Source: Lachnospiraceae bacterium (GTDB lineage Bacteria; Bacillota; Clostridia; Lachnospirales; Lachnospiraceae). From it: a DNA stretch of 64,000 nucleotides. This document shows positions 46,576-55,223 of this stretch, piece after piece. Location: positions 62,001 to 126,000 of the forward strand of contig CAJTGD010000008.1 in assembly GCA_910575475.1 (NCBI GenBank). The letters are read 5' to 3'. Position 1 is the stretch's first letter. Every line of letters begins with the position of its first letter. The notes below the pieces were generated by a model. That model ran no database searches. It was not told the DNA's origin and saw only the letters and a program-made list of their open reading frames with translations. The position numbers and the translations under genes were made by a program.

Positions 46576-47826
46576 ATGCTGGACAATAAAAAAATAGCCG
46601 GTTTCATCACAAGCAAAAGAAAGCAGCTCGGCATGACACAGGCGGAGATCGCATCCAGGCTCAACGTCTCTTTTCAGGCTGTTTCCAAGTGGGAAAACGG
46701 TACGCTGCCGAATGTGGAGATCCTGGTGGAATTGGCGGGATTGCTGCACACCTCAGTGGACGAGATCCTTCAGGGCCGGGAGAAAAACAGCGAGAGCTTT
46801 TCCTACAGCAAGGCCGGGGTGGACATTTCCTATACCGATGCCATGAAAAGGGAGATGGCTGTGTATCTGAGAACGGAGAACCCGCGCGTGCTCAACGGTC
46901 TCGGCCCCTTTGCGTCTCTGTACGACATCGGATTTCTGGGTATTGGGGATCCGGTACTGGTCCTGAAGTCCGAGGAACCGGGTTCCAAGCAGAAGCTGGC
47001 CATGGAATACGGATACGTGGAATCCATCTGCCATGACATGATCAACCACCTGGTAAATGATATTGCCGTGATGGGCGCGAAGCCCCTTGCGGTGCTGGAT
47101 ACGATCGTCTGCGGAAGGGCGGAAAAGGAAACGATGAAAGCCTTTGTGAAAGGGATTTCCGAGGCCTGCCGGGAAAATGAATGCGACCTGGTGGGCGGCG
47201 AAACGTCCATTCAGCCGGAGGTGGTAAATCCGGGGCTGTATATCCTGACATCAAGCATTGCCGGGATCGTACCCAGAGACCGGATCATCGACGGGTCACG
47301 GATCCGGGAAGGGGATAAAGTTCTGGCGGCGGCCTCCAACGGTCTCCATACCAACGGCTATACGCTGATTCGTTTCTTGATGGAAAAAATTCCCCGGATC
47401 AAGCTGGACAGGATAGAAGGCGAGACATTCATCGAGCAGATCATGAAGCCTCATACGCCGTACTACCGGGCCATCAAAACGGTGACCCGGGGGAATGGAG
47501 TCCGCGGTATGGCGCATATTACCGGGGGCGGCATTGAGGGGAACCTGTGCAGGATCATCCCCGACGGGCTGAGCGCGGAAATTGATCTGCGGCAGTTGAA
47601 AACACTGCCCATATTTACCTATATTAAAAATGCCGGTAATATAGAAGAACAGGAAATGCTTTCCACGTTTAACTGCGGAGCCGGGCTTCTGCTGGTAGTG
47701 GATCAGGAGCATGCACGGGAAATTATGGAACAGATGAAACAATATTATGACTGCTATGAGATCGGGGAAATACGAAAAGGGGAGAAAAAGGTGGTATTCC
47801 GGAATCATATTTTATTTGAAACATGA
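46576..47826 (+). CDS. XRE helix-turn-helix domain fused to AIR synthase (PurM)-like domain
   Basis: 416 residues. Residues 1-70 are a Cro/CI-type helix-turn-helix (FITSKRKQLGMTQAEIASRLNVSFQAVSKWENG). From residue 75 the protein follows PurM: SYSKAGVDISYTDA, GLGPFASLYDI, MINHLVNDIAVMGAKPL, GLHTNGYTLIR and HITGGGIEGNLCRIIPDG. The PurM signature normally reading GGETAEMPG is here GGETSIQPE, so the enzyme half is divergent. The gene stands alone, with no other purine genes in the window. GGAGGTCAAACT precedes the ATG; the frame is open 20 codons further. It could be a metabolite-sensing regulator; enzyme activity is unproven. Confidence 0.88.
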   Translation: MLDNKKIAGFITSKRKQLGMTQAEIASRLNVSFQAVSKWENGTLPNVEILVELAGLLHTSVDEILQGREKNSESFSYSKAGVDISYTDAMKREMAVYLRTENPRVLNGLGPFASLYDIGFLGIGDPVLVLKSEEPGSKQKLAMEYGYVESICHDMINHLVNDIAVMGAKPLAVLDTIVCGRAEKETMKAFVKGISEACRENECDLVGGETSIQPEVVNPGLYILTSSIAGIVPRDRIIDGSRIREGDKVLAAASNGLHTNGYTLIRFLMEKIPRIKLDRIEGETFIEQIMKPHTPYYRAIKTVTRGNGVRGMAHITGGGIEGNLCRIIPDGLSAEIDLRQLKTLPIFTYIKNAGNIEEQEMLSTFNCGAGLLLVVDQEHAREIMEQMKQYYDCYEIGEIRKGEKKVVFRNHILFET

Positions 47827-47866
47827 TAGAATACATAGATGTCTTCTGCAATATGATTGACAGCCT

Positions 47867-48544
47867 CTAAGTCCATTCCTTCTTGCTCAGCGGTTTAAGA
47901 TAATTCTTTTTCAGGTCACGGATGTTACCAAAGAAAGCCATCTCGGATTTAGAAAACAGGTTGTTTTCTAATTTGAGTCTAATCAGTGACATTGTACAGA
48001 GAAGGTCGGCGGCTTGAAAAAGTTTATATTCTGAGGGCATGACCTTCCGAAAAACAGGATTTGGCAACATTGAGTTAAATACAGAAGATAAGATTTTGCT
48101 GACCTCGACCTGCCCATTGTCATAGTAAATTTTTACATCATCGAATGAAAGAAATTCTTCATAGTGGTTTCGAATGAACTGCGAAATCTGCTTGGAAAGT
48201 TTTCCGGTGGCTTCAACCACATTAAGAATATGCTTTTTTTCAATATAAAAGCTTTTGTATTGGATGTTAACCTGACGGATGAAGGCTATCATTTTATTGA
48301 AAATATGACGCCTTTCCTGAATTGACATGTTTGTATATATCTCTTCTTTTCGGATGATGGGGCCGGTATGGATACACAGATTATGAAGACCAAGATAGGA
48401 AAGCTCAGTATTTAGCTTTGCGATGGCAGGCTGAAGATTTTCATCCTGGTTATGAAACAGCATTGTGATTATGTAATATGGGGAGCGATAGTCAAATTCG
48501 CCAAAATCACCAGATTTATCTATGAATATACTGAGTTCTTTCAA
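47867..48544 (-). CDS. DUF3800-domain protein
   Basis: 225 residues from a TTG start behind ACGGAGGTAATTATT. The N-terminal SIFIDKSGDFGEFD corresponds to the DUF3800 motif usually written YIDESGD, with lysine in place of glutamate. LFQAADLLCTMSLI near the end matches the family's second conserved block. DUF3800 proteins are often found in mobile or defence contexts and are suspected to be RNase H-like; the role here is unknown. The frame is open further upstream but has no ribosome binding site there. Confidence 0.72.
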   Translation of the reverse strand: MKELSIFIDKSGDFGEFDYRSPYYIITMLFHNQDENLQPAIAKLNTELSYLGLHNLCIHTGPIIRKEEIYTNMSIQERRHIFNKMIAFIRQVNIQYKSFYIEKKHILNVVEATGKLSKQISQFIRNHYEEFLSFDDVKIYYDNGQVEVSKILSSVFNSMLPNPVFRKVMPSEYKLFQAADLLCTMSLIRLKLENNLFSKSEMAFFGNIRDLKKNYLKPLSKKEWT

Positions 48545-48565
48545 AATAATTACCTCCGTAAAAAT

Positions 48566-48584
48566 GGCGGGGAACTTCCCCGCC
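48566..48584 (-). repeat. GC-rich hairpin in the 5' leader of the DUF3800 gene
   Basis: GGCGGGGAA and TTCCCCGCC form a perfect stem with a one-base centre, in an otherwise AT-rich leader, 22 bases before the TTG start. Confidence 0.55.
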
Positions 48585-48637
48585 CTGGATGGACCTGGGT
48601 CAAATGACCAGCCCAATTAAAATCAATGATTTTAACA

Positions 48638-48666
48638 ATTATAGTATACTCTTTAATTGGAGTAAA
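48638..48666 (-). promoter_or_regulatory. Promoter of the DUF3800 gene
   Basis: Minus strand: TTTACT (48661-48666), 17 bases, consensus TATAAT (48638-48643). Confidence 0.6.
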
Positions 48667-48820
48667 AACAATAGAAATTTTCACTGATTCGGAATAAAAT
48701 AGAATTTGAAACATGACATACAGCTGTCCGGTTTCCTGTGTTATAATTGAGAAGCTGGCAGGTCATCAATTTCCTGCCGGAAATTGGTGACAAATGATAC
48801 CGTTTTTCAAAGGAGCGCAT

Positions 48821-49729
48821 ATGAAGATTGACCGACTGATTGGAATTTTATCTGTCCTGCTGCAGCAGGACATGGTGACCGCCCCCTGCCTTGCGGAGCG
48901 GTTCGAGGTGTCCAGAAGGACGATCAACCGGGACATTGAAGATCTGTGCAGGGCCGGGATCCCGATCGTGACCATGCCGGGAGCCGGCGGTGGGATCTCC
49001 ATTATGGAAAATTATAAAGTGGACCGGACCGTCTTTACGACCCGGGAAATGCAAGACATCCTGGCCGGGCTTCGAAGCCTGGACAGTGTCAGCGGTACGA
49101 ACCAGTATGGCCTTTTGATGGAAAAGCTTTCTGCGGGCGGGTCGGATTTTATGGCGGGAAACCAGTCTGTCCTGATCGACCTGTCTTCCTGGTATAAGGC
49201 GGATCTGGCGCCCAAGATCGAGATCATCCGGGCGGCCATCGACGGCAGGCAGGAACTGGAATTTCTCTATTTTTCACCGAAGAAAGAGGGGAGAAGGCGG
49301 ATCGAAAGCTATTATCTGATCTTCCGCTGGTCCAGCTGGTACGTCTGGGGATGGTGTACCTCGTGTCGGGATTTCCGGCTGTTCAAGCTGAACCGCATGG
49401 CGGAGCTGAGGCTGTCCGGAGCAGGCTTTGAGCCGCGGAAGGTGCCTCTGCCGGATCTGAAAAATGAACGGATCTTTCCGGGCGGCATCCGGGTGAAAGC
49501 GGTCTTTGAGCCGGAGTGCAAATGGCGGCTGGTGGAGGAATTCGGTCTGGACTGCTTCGAAGAGCAGGAGGACGGAAAACTGCTGTTCCATGCGGATTAC
49601 ACGGATCAGGACAATCTGATCAGCTGGCTTCTGACCTTCGGTGACCGGGCGGAATTGCTGGAACCGGAGAATATCCGGAAGGAGCTGCGGGAGCTGATCG
49701 AAGCTATGCGGAAACGATATGCGCAATAA
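48821..49729 (+). CDS. WYL-domain helix-turn-helix regulator (YafY type)
   Basis: 302 residues. The N-terminal winged helix (KIDRLIGILSVLLQQDMVTAPCLAERFEVSRRTINRDIEDL) is DeoR-like. The WYL domain lies at about 140-220 (SWYVWGWCTSCRDFRLFKLNRM, with WYV in place of WYL), followed by a C-terminal extension. It probably senses a nucleic-acid-like or small ligand. AAAGGAGCGCAT precedes the ATG. It precedes TfoX and GyrI-like genes and may control them. Confidence 0.88.
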   Translation: MKIDRLIGILSVLLQQDMVTAPCLAERFEVSRRTINRDIEDLCRAGIPIVTMPGAGGGISIMENYKVDRTVFTTREMQDILAGLRSLDSVSGTNQYGLLMEKLSAGGSDFMAGNQSVLIDLSSWYKADLAPKIEIIRAAIDGRQELEFLYFSPKKEGRRRIESYYLIFRWSSWYVWGWCTSCRDFRLFKLNRMAELRLSGAGFEPRKVPLPDLKNERIFPGGIRVKAVFEPECKWRLVEEFGLDCFEEQEDGKLLFHADYTDQDNLISWLLTFGDRAELLEPENIRKELRELIEAMRKRYAQ

Positions 49730-49760
49730 TATGCATGATATTAAGAAAGGATGATGAACA

Positions 49761-50090
49761 ATGGCAAGCAGTCTGGAATTTGTACAATATGCGGCGGATC
49801 AGCTTTCCGACGCAGGGACGATCAGTTATCGGAAAATGTTTGGGGAATATGGATTATATTGTGATGGGAAATTTTTTGGCTGTATCTGCGACGACCAGTT
49901 TTTTGTGAAAATGACAGAGGCGGGGAAACGCCTGGCGCCGGAGATGGAAACCGGTTCGCCTTATGAAGGGGCAAAGCCGCATTTCCTGATCGAAGAACTG
50001 GACGACAAAGGATTTCTGGCAGAATTTGTAACAGAGACATGCAGGGAGCTGCCCATGCCGAAGCCGAAGAAGAAAAAAACGAAAGCGTGA
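49761..50090 (+). CDS. TfoX N-terminal-domain protein
   Basis: 109 residues matching the TfoX/Sxy N-terminal domain (TISYRKMFGEYGLYCDGKFFGCICDDQFFVKM). It lacks the C-terminal domain of competence regulator TfoX. Stand-alone forms are common in Firmicutes and have no assigned role. Lysine-rich C-terminus (KPKKKKTKA). Confidence 0.82.
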   Translation: MASSLEFVQYAADQLSDAGTISYRKMFGEYGLYCDGKFFGCICDDQFFVKMTEAGKRLAPEMETGSPYEGAKPHFLIEELDDKGFLAEFVTETCRELPMPKPKKKKTKA

Positions 50091-50169
50091 GCGAATATCT
50101 GAATGATGTACGGAGCGCCAGAACAATCTGCCGTTTTGTCTAACATAGAACGAAAGGAGAGGAAGATCT

Positions 50170-50811
50170 ATGCCGTTTGACTACAAAAAAGAATATAAAG
50201 AATTTTACCTTCCCCCCAAAAAGCCGGGGATCATTGAGATTCCGGAGATGAACTATGTAGCGGTACGGGGCAGGGGCAATCCCAATGAACCGGACGGGGA
50301 GTATAAGGCCGCGATGAATCTGCTGTATGGAATCGCGTTTACCATTAAAATGAGTTATAAGGGGACGCATCAGATCGACGGGTACTTTTCCTATGTGGTG
50401 CCGCCGCTGGAAGGGCTCTGGTGGCAGGAGGGCATAGACGGGATCGACTATTCCCGCAAAGAAGATTTTCAATGGATTTCCATGATACGGCTTCCGGATT
50501 TCGTGAAAAAAGAAGATTTTGACTGGGCCGTGGAGGAAGCGTCCGCGAAAAAGAAAACGGATTTTTCGAAAGCGGAGTTTTTTACCTACGGAGACGGGGT
50601 ATGCGTCCAGTGCATGCATATCGGCAGCTATGACCATGAGCCGGAGACGATCCGGAGGATGGATGAATATGCGGCGGAAAATGGATACGGACTGGATCTG
50701 TCGGAGTCAAGATTCCACCATGAGATCTATCTCAGCGATCCCCGGAGGGCGGCGGAGGAAAAACTGCGGACAGTGATCCGGCATCCTGTCAGGCCGAAAT
50801 TTACAGCCTGA
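50170..50811 (+). CDS. GyrI-like small-molecule-binding domain protein
   Basis: 213 residues resembling GyrI-like/YdeI-type proteins: KKPGIIEIPEMNYVAVRGRGNPNEPDGEY is the typical start, and the protein consists of two SHS2-like repeats. It may bind or detoxify hydrophobic small molecules. It is 79 bases after the TfoX-like gene and probably in one transcript with it. Confidence 0.8.
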   Translation: MPFDYKKEYKEFYLPPKKPGIIEIPEMNYVAVRGRGNPNEPDGEYKAAMNLLYGIAFTIKMSYKGTHQIDGYFSYVVPPLEGLWWQEGIDGIDYSRKEDFQWISMIRLPDFVKKEDFDWAVEEASAKKKTDFSKAEFFTYGDGVCVQCMHIGSYDHEPETIRRMDEYAAENGYGLDLSESRFHHEIYLSDPRRAAEEKLRTVIRHPVRPKFTA

Positions 50812-50821
50812 CCAGCCTTTC

Positions 50822-51565
50822 TCACCAACTTTCCTCCTCCCGATAATATCTCCGATACTGCGCCGGAGTCATTCCGGTATGCTTCTTAAAAATCTTGATA
50901 AAATAACTCTGGGTAGAGAAGTTCAGATATTCGCTGATGACGGCCAATGTAAAATCCGAATAGATCAGCATATGCCGTGCTGCCTCTACCCGTTCTTTTT
51001 GTACATAGTCTACCAGGGACATGCCTGTCTCCTGCCGGAACACCCGTGACAGATGGCAGGCGCTAAGCCCCACTGCCTCCGCTGCCTTTTCCAATGTGAT
51101 CGCTTCGTGCAGATGTATATGGACATAATGCATCACGGCTTCCATTTTTGCGCTGTAATGCCGTCTTCCCTTTTCTGCCACCGCATGGGTAAATTCCCGA
51201 AAGGCACGCATATAAAGCTGGTGTACCTCCCGGGTGCAGGCGCACTTTTCCCCATTCTGTATATAGCTGTCGCTCATGGCATATGCAAGCTCCTCCGGCA
51301 GTCCGCCGTCGATCGCGGCCCGGGTAAACATGGTGACTGCCGTGATCAGCATGTTTTTCTGATGGCGCATTTCATTGTCCGAAAGGATCCCCTCCGTTCC
51401 GTCCGGCGGGACTTGCAGCGCATCCTCGACTTCCTCAATGCGTCCCTCCGTGATGACCCGGTATCGGATCTTTTCATGCGCATAGGACATGTGTGGCTGC
51501 GCTTCCTCACGCCGTTGAAACAGACCGTGTTCCCGTGTGATCTCAATGCTTGCGTCCTTTTTCAT
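50822..51565 (-). CDS. AraC-family transcriptional regulator
   Basis: 247 residues. The C-terminal AraC domain (about 145-247) has both helix-turn-helix motifs: LEKAAEAVGLSACHLSRVFRQETG and LAVISEYLNFSTQSYFIKIFKKHTGMTPAQYRR. The N-terminal half is an unassigned sensor. CGGAGGTACTCT precedes the ATG at 51565; upstream in-frame ATGs lack a site. It is divergent from the GH3 gene at 51892 and likely regulates it. Confidence 0.88.
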   Translation of the reverse strand: MKKDASIEITREHGLFQRREEAQPHMSYAHEKIRYRVITEGRIEEVEDALQVPPDGTEGILSDNEMRHQKNMLITAVTMFTRAAIDGGLPEELAYAMSDSYIQNGEKCACTREVHQLYMRAFREFTHAVAEKGRRHYSAKMEAVMHYVHIHLHEAITLEKAAEAVGLSACHLSRVFRQETGMSLVDYVQKERVEAARHMLIYSDFTLAVISEYLNFSTQSYFIKIFKKHTGMTPAQYRRYYREEESW

Positions 51566-51683
51566 AGAGTACCTCCGCTCAGAACTGTAAAAGTTATTTT
51601 TCACAGTTCCTTATTATTTTGCAGTGTCTTGTGTCCCTCTGCAGGGCATTCGGTCATTCCATTTTTGCTGTCATGTATATAAT

Positions 51684-51720
51684 AACAAGATTTTACTATA
51701 ATTCACAAGATATTGCTATA
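51684..51720. promoter_or_regulatory. Two-copy direct repeat, candidate AraC-type operator
   Basis: AACAAGATTTTACTATA (51684-51700) and CACAAGATATTGCTATA (51704-51720) match at 14 of 17 positions with a 20-base period, near two helical turns, as expected for an AraC-type dimer. The site lies in the 326-base gap between the divergent regulator and GH3 genes. On the minus strand it overlaps a TTGTGA-N18-TATTAT promoter-like sequence, which would allow autorepression. Confidence 0.55.
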
Positions 51721-51891
51721 TTTTTCTTTTCGGCCATGCTATTCTGTTTTACAAAGCCTGCTGTTTGCACCCTGACCGGGGGCTTACAGTAACTTACAAA
51801 GGCTGCAGTTCCATACTCACGTCCGATGAAATACGCAGTGAGTATCGCGCCTGCCGCAAAGAAATTATGATGAAAAAGGAGTGTACATTTT

Positions 51892-54162
51892 ATGGAACGC
51901 AATCTCAAAGAACTGATTTCCCAAATGACTCTGGAGGAGAAAGCCGGCATGTGCTCCGGACTTGACTTCTGGCACCTCAAAAATGTGGACCGGCTGGGGA
52001 TTCCCAGCGTCATGGTCAGCGACGGCCCTCACGGACTGCGCAAGCAGGATGATAAGGGCGACCATCTGGGCATCAATGACAGCATCAAGGCGGTCTGCTT
52101 TCCGCCGGCCTGCCTGTCCGCCTGCTCCTTTGACCGGGAGCTGATGACAAAGCTGGGCGAGACCATCGGAAGGGAAGCACAGGCCACAGACGTATCGGTA
52201 GTCCTGGGACCTGCCGTGAACATCAAGCGTTCTCCGCTGTGCGGCCGGAATTTCGAATATTATTCCGAGGACCCCTATCTGGCAGGCGAGACCGCCGCGG
52301 CCTTTATTGACGGCGTGCAGTCCCAGCATGTGGGCACGTCCATCAAGCATTTTGCCGCGAATAACCAGGAATTTAATCGGATGAGCAACTCTTCGGAGGC
52401 GGATGAAAGAACCCTGCGGGAAATCTATTTTCCGGCATTTGAGACGGCGGTCAAGAAGTCACAGCCCTATACCGTGATGTGCTCCTATAACCGGATCAAC
52501 GGCACCTACGCTTCGGAAAATCCATGGCTGCTCACGGACGTTCTCCGGGATGAGTGGGGCTTTGAAGGGTATGTGATGTCTGACTGGGGCGCGGTCAATG
52601 AGCGTGTGCCCGCCCTGAAAGCCGGTCTGGAGCTGGAAATGCCTTCTTCCGGAGGCGTGAACGACCAGGAAATCGTGAAAGCAGTACAGGACGGTACGCT
52701 GGATGAGGCCGTGCTGGACCGGGCCGTAGAGCGGATCCTGCGTATTTCTTTCCAGTGGCTGGACAACAAGAAGGAGCAGCCCTTTACTATGGAGGAGGAT
52801 CACGACTTTGCGCGTCATACCGCGGAGCAGTCCATGGTCCTTCTGAAAAATGAAGACGTACTTCCGCTCAAAGCAGACGAAAAAGTGGCGTTTATCGGCG
52901 GATTTGCGAAAAAACCGCGTTTTCAGGGCGGCGGAAGCTCCCATATCAACAGCTTCCGTGTCAGCAGCGCTATGGATGCCGTTTCCCGGATGGAAGGCAT
53001 TTCCGGAAATGTAACCTATGCAGAGGGATTTGCGGCGGATCGGGATGTCTATGATGAAGCGCTGGCGGCAGAGGCTGTGGAAGCGGCGAAGAAGGCAGAC
53101 AAGGCGGTGATCTTCGCCGGGTTGCCGGACAGCTTTGAATCGGAAGGCTATGACCGGTCCCACATGAGGCTTCCGGAATGCCAGAACCGCCTGATCGCGG
53201 AGATCGTAAAGGTACAGCCCAACACCATCGTTGTCCTGCACAACGGCTCCCCGGTGGAAATGCCCTGGCTTGTCGGCGTGAAGGGACTGCTGGAAGCGTA
53301 CCTGGGCGGCCAGGCCGTGGGCGAGGCCGAGGTCAACCTGTTATATGGAAAGGTCAATCCCTCCGGAAAGCTTGCCGAAACCATTCCATACAAGCTCTCT
53401 GACAATCCGTCCTACCTGAATTTCGGAGAGGGAGAGAAAACCATTTACCATGAAGGCGTGTTTGTGGGATACCGCTATTATGATACCAAGGAAATGCCGG
53501 TGGCGTTCCCCTTTGGCTACGGGCTGTCCTATACTACATTTGCGTACAGCAATCTGAAATTGGACAAGGAAATGCTGACGGACAAGGACACTCTGGCGGT
53601 CAGTGTGGACATTACCAATACTGGAAATACGGCCGGAAAGGAGATCGTTCAGCTGTACGTCCGCGACCGCAGCGGTGCCTGCCGCAGACCGGACAAGGAA
53701 TTGAAGGGCTACGAGAAGGTTTCCCTGGAGCCGGGCGAGACAAAGACCGTGACAATGACGCTGGATCACAGAAGCTTTGCGTGGTACAACACGGATATGA
53801 AGGACTGGTATGCGGCCAGCGGAGCATATGATATTCTGATCGGCGCGTCCTCCCGGGATATCCGTCTGGCCAAAACCGTGCAGATGAACTCCACCGTGAA
53901 ACCGCCCCTAAAGCTCCACCTGAACACGACGCTGGGCGAGCTGTTCTCGGATGAACGGACCAGGGAGTACGGGCAATCCCTTGCGGATAAGATGACAGCT
54001 TTCTTCGGCGGTTCCACGGAGGAGGCAAACGAAGCGATCACGGATGAAATGAATACCGCCATGGTTGCGTCCATGCCGATCCGGAATGTGGTCTCTTTTG
54101 GATTGTGTTCCAAGGAAGAAGTAGTGGAAGGGCTGAATAAGCTGATCGAAGCACAGAAATAA
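51892..54162 (+). CDS. Glycoside hydrolase family 3 beta-glucosidase
   Basis: 756 residues without a signal peptide, so cytoplasmic. The GH3 N-terminal barrel holds the nucleophile Asp231 in VMSDWGAV. The C-terminal alpha/beta sandwich domain follows, then a fibronectin-III-like domain (about 560-640). A helical tail of about 90 residues extends beyond it. It should remove terminal beta-linked glucose or xylose from imported oligosaccharides; exact specificity is not readable. No sugar transporter is adjacent. Confidence 0.92.
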   Translation: MERNLKELISQMTLEEKAGMCSGLDFWHLKNVDRLGIPSVMVSDGPHGLRKQDDKGDHLGINDSIKAVCFPPACLSACSFDRELMTKLGETIGREAQATDVSVVLGPAVNIKRSPLCGRNFEYYSEDPYLAGETAAAFIDGVQSQHVGTSIKHFAANNQEFNRMSNSSEADERTLREIYFPAFETAVKKSQPYTVMCSYNRINGTYASENPWLLTDVLRDEWGFEGYVMSDWGAVNERVPALKAGLELEMPSSGGVNDQEIVKAVQDGTLDEAVLDRAVERILRISFQWLDNKKEQPFTMEEDHDFARHTAEQSMVLLKNEDVLPLKADEKVAFIGGFAKKPRFQGGGSSHINSFRVSSAMDAVSRMEGISGNVTYAEGFAADRDVYDEALAAEAVEAAKKADKAVIFAGLPDSFESEGYDRSHMRLPECQNRLIAEIVKVQPNTIVVLHNGSPVEMPWLVGVKGLLEAYLGGQAVGEAEVNLLYGKVNPSGKLAETIPYKLSDNPSYLNFGEGEKTIYHEGVFVGYRYYDTKEMPVAFPFGYGLSYTTFAYSNLKLDKEMLTDKDTLAVSVDITNTGNTAGKEIVQLYVRDRSGACRRPDKELKGYEKVSLEPGETKTVTMTLDHRSFAWYNTDMKDWYAASGAYDILIGASSRDIRLAKTVQMNSTVKPPLKLHLNTTLGELFSDERTREYGQSLADKMTAFFGGSTEEANEAITDEMNTAMVASMPIRNVVSFGLCSKEEVVEGLNKLIEAQK

Positions 54163-54194
54163 TAAAGTGCTGTGAAAAGCACGGCATTAAAAAT

Positions 54195-54236
54195 ACAGCT
54201 CACCTGTATTGTTGTCAATGCATGCAGGTGAGCTGT
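54195..54236 (+). terminator. Hairpin after the GH3 gene
   Basis: ACAGCTCACCTG (54195-54206) pairs with CAGGTGAGCTGT (54225-54236). A T run is lacking, so termination is likely but not certain. Confidence 0.6.
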
Positions 54237-54286
54237 TGGATTGTAAATGCACAGGCGGGGATTATTTTGTGTGCAAATTACAGTAA

Positions 54287-54505
54287 TCATTTGCAGAAAT
54301 GGCTCTGATTGTAATATCCTTCTATTTCTCCTGAATAACACATTTCCATTTCTTCCATAAAGCTTAGAGTTTCTTCTGTTTGCCCGGCTTGTATCCTGTT
54401 GCTTTTAGGTATCATAAATCTTTGCATGAAATCAATCAGAAACTTTACATTATCATCTGAAAGCACACCGATCATTTGAACAGCCTGTTCTTGCAGTCCT
54501 GACAT
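54287..54505 (-). CDS. Small orphan protein, paralogue of 61844-62074
   Basis: 72 residues, MSGLQEQAVQMIGVLSDDNV and then FLIDFMQRFMIPKS. A close paralogue lies at 61844-62074, with the N-terminal 40 residues and the DNA up to and including the ribosome binding site nearly identical. Small helical proteins of this kind are often antitoxin-like, but no toxin gene lies beside it, so I give no function. The frame opens 22 codons upstream without a site. Confidence 0.6.
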   Translation of the reverse strand: MSGLQEQAVQMIGVLSDDNVKFLIDFMQRFMIPKSNRIQAGQTEETLSFMEEMEMCYSGEIEGYYNQSHFCK

Positions 54506-54590
54506 ATAAATCCCGCCTTCCTGAACTCTTTTTTCTGTTTTTATTCTATCACGAAAAAATAAAGCGGTCAACGTACACTCAGCTCAGCTC

Positions 54591-54920
54591 TTATTTTTGG
54601 CTGAGTCCGTCCATATATGCATGAAGAAGCTCACGCTTCCGGGCGGACAGGTTTTTATATTTATTAAGAAGCTCTTCCTCATCCGCTGTAAGCTCCTCAT
54701 TTCTGATCGGATAGATCTCAAAATCAAAAAACTCAGACAGCGATACATTCAGCCCCTTGCACAGTCTTTCCAGTGTAGTGACGGTAGGGCAGGTACGCCT
54801 GTGCAGGATATTGTTCAGGCTGGAATAGGGAAGCTCGGCATTTTTCGCCAGCCGGTATAGGCTGATGTGCTTCCGTGTACATAGTTCTTGTATGCGTTCA
54901 ATGATCTGATCCTCAATCAT
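54591..54920 (-). CDS. XRE-family helix-turn-helix regulator
   Basis: 109 residues. An N-terminal Cro/CI-type domain (RIQELCTRKHISLYRLAKNAELPYSSLNNILHRR) is followed by a charged helical tail with ELTADEEELLNKYKNLSARKRELL. It lies divergent to the zinc-ribbon gene at 55224, whose promoter region is a natural target; the link is inferred. Confidence 0.85.
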   Translation of the reverse strand: MIEDQIIERIQELCTRKHISLYRLAKNAELPYSSLNNILHRRTCPTVTTLERLCKGLNVSLSEFFDFEIYPIRNEELTADEEELLNKYKNLSARKRELLHAYMDGLSQK

Positions 54921-55071
54921 AGATATCCCTCTTTTCGGTCATGATTTTAACCGCTGTTTTGCAGATCCGATGTCTTACAGTATAGTGTGCGGTACGATAG
55001 AAACAGCAATGTGATGATTTCAGTATAAGCAGAATGAAACATAAATATTAGATTCTAAATTGAGTTATAGA

Positions 55072-55101
55072 TTGACAAATATATCAATATAGAGTTATAA
55101 T
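55072..55101 (+). promoter_or_regulatory. Strong promoter upstream of the zinc-ribbon genes
   Basis: Consensus TTGACA (55072-55077), an 18-base spacer, and consensus TATAAT (55096-55101). GAGTTATA occurs before the -35 box and again at the -10 box, a possible operator pair. A leader of about 115 bases precedes the chosen start. Confidence 0.65.
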
Positions 55102-55223
55102 GTCGAAAGATGGATAGAAAGATTCCAAGATATAAAATTTTTTACATCATTTTGAAGATGATTCAGAAAGGAAACATTTTAAATCGAGAAATTTTCAAGA
55201 TAAAGAAAAAGGTGGAGGAAAAA

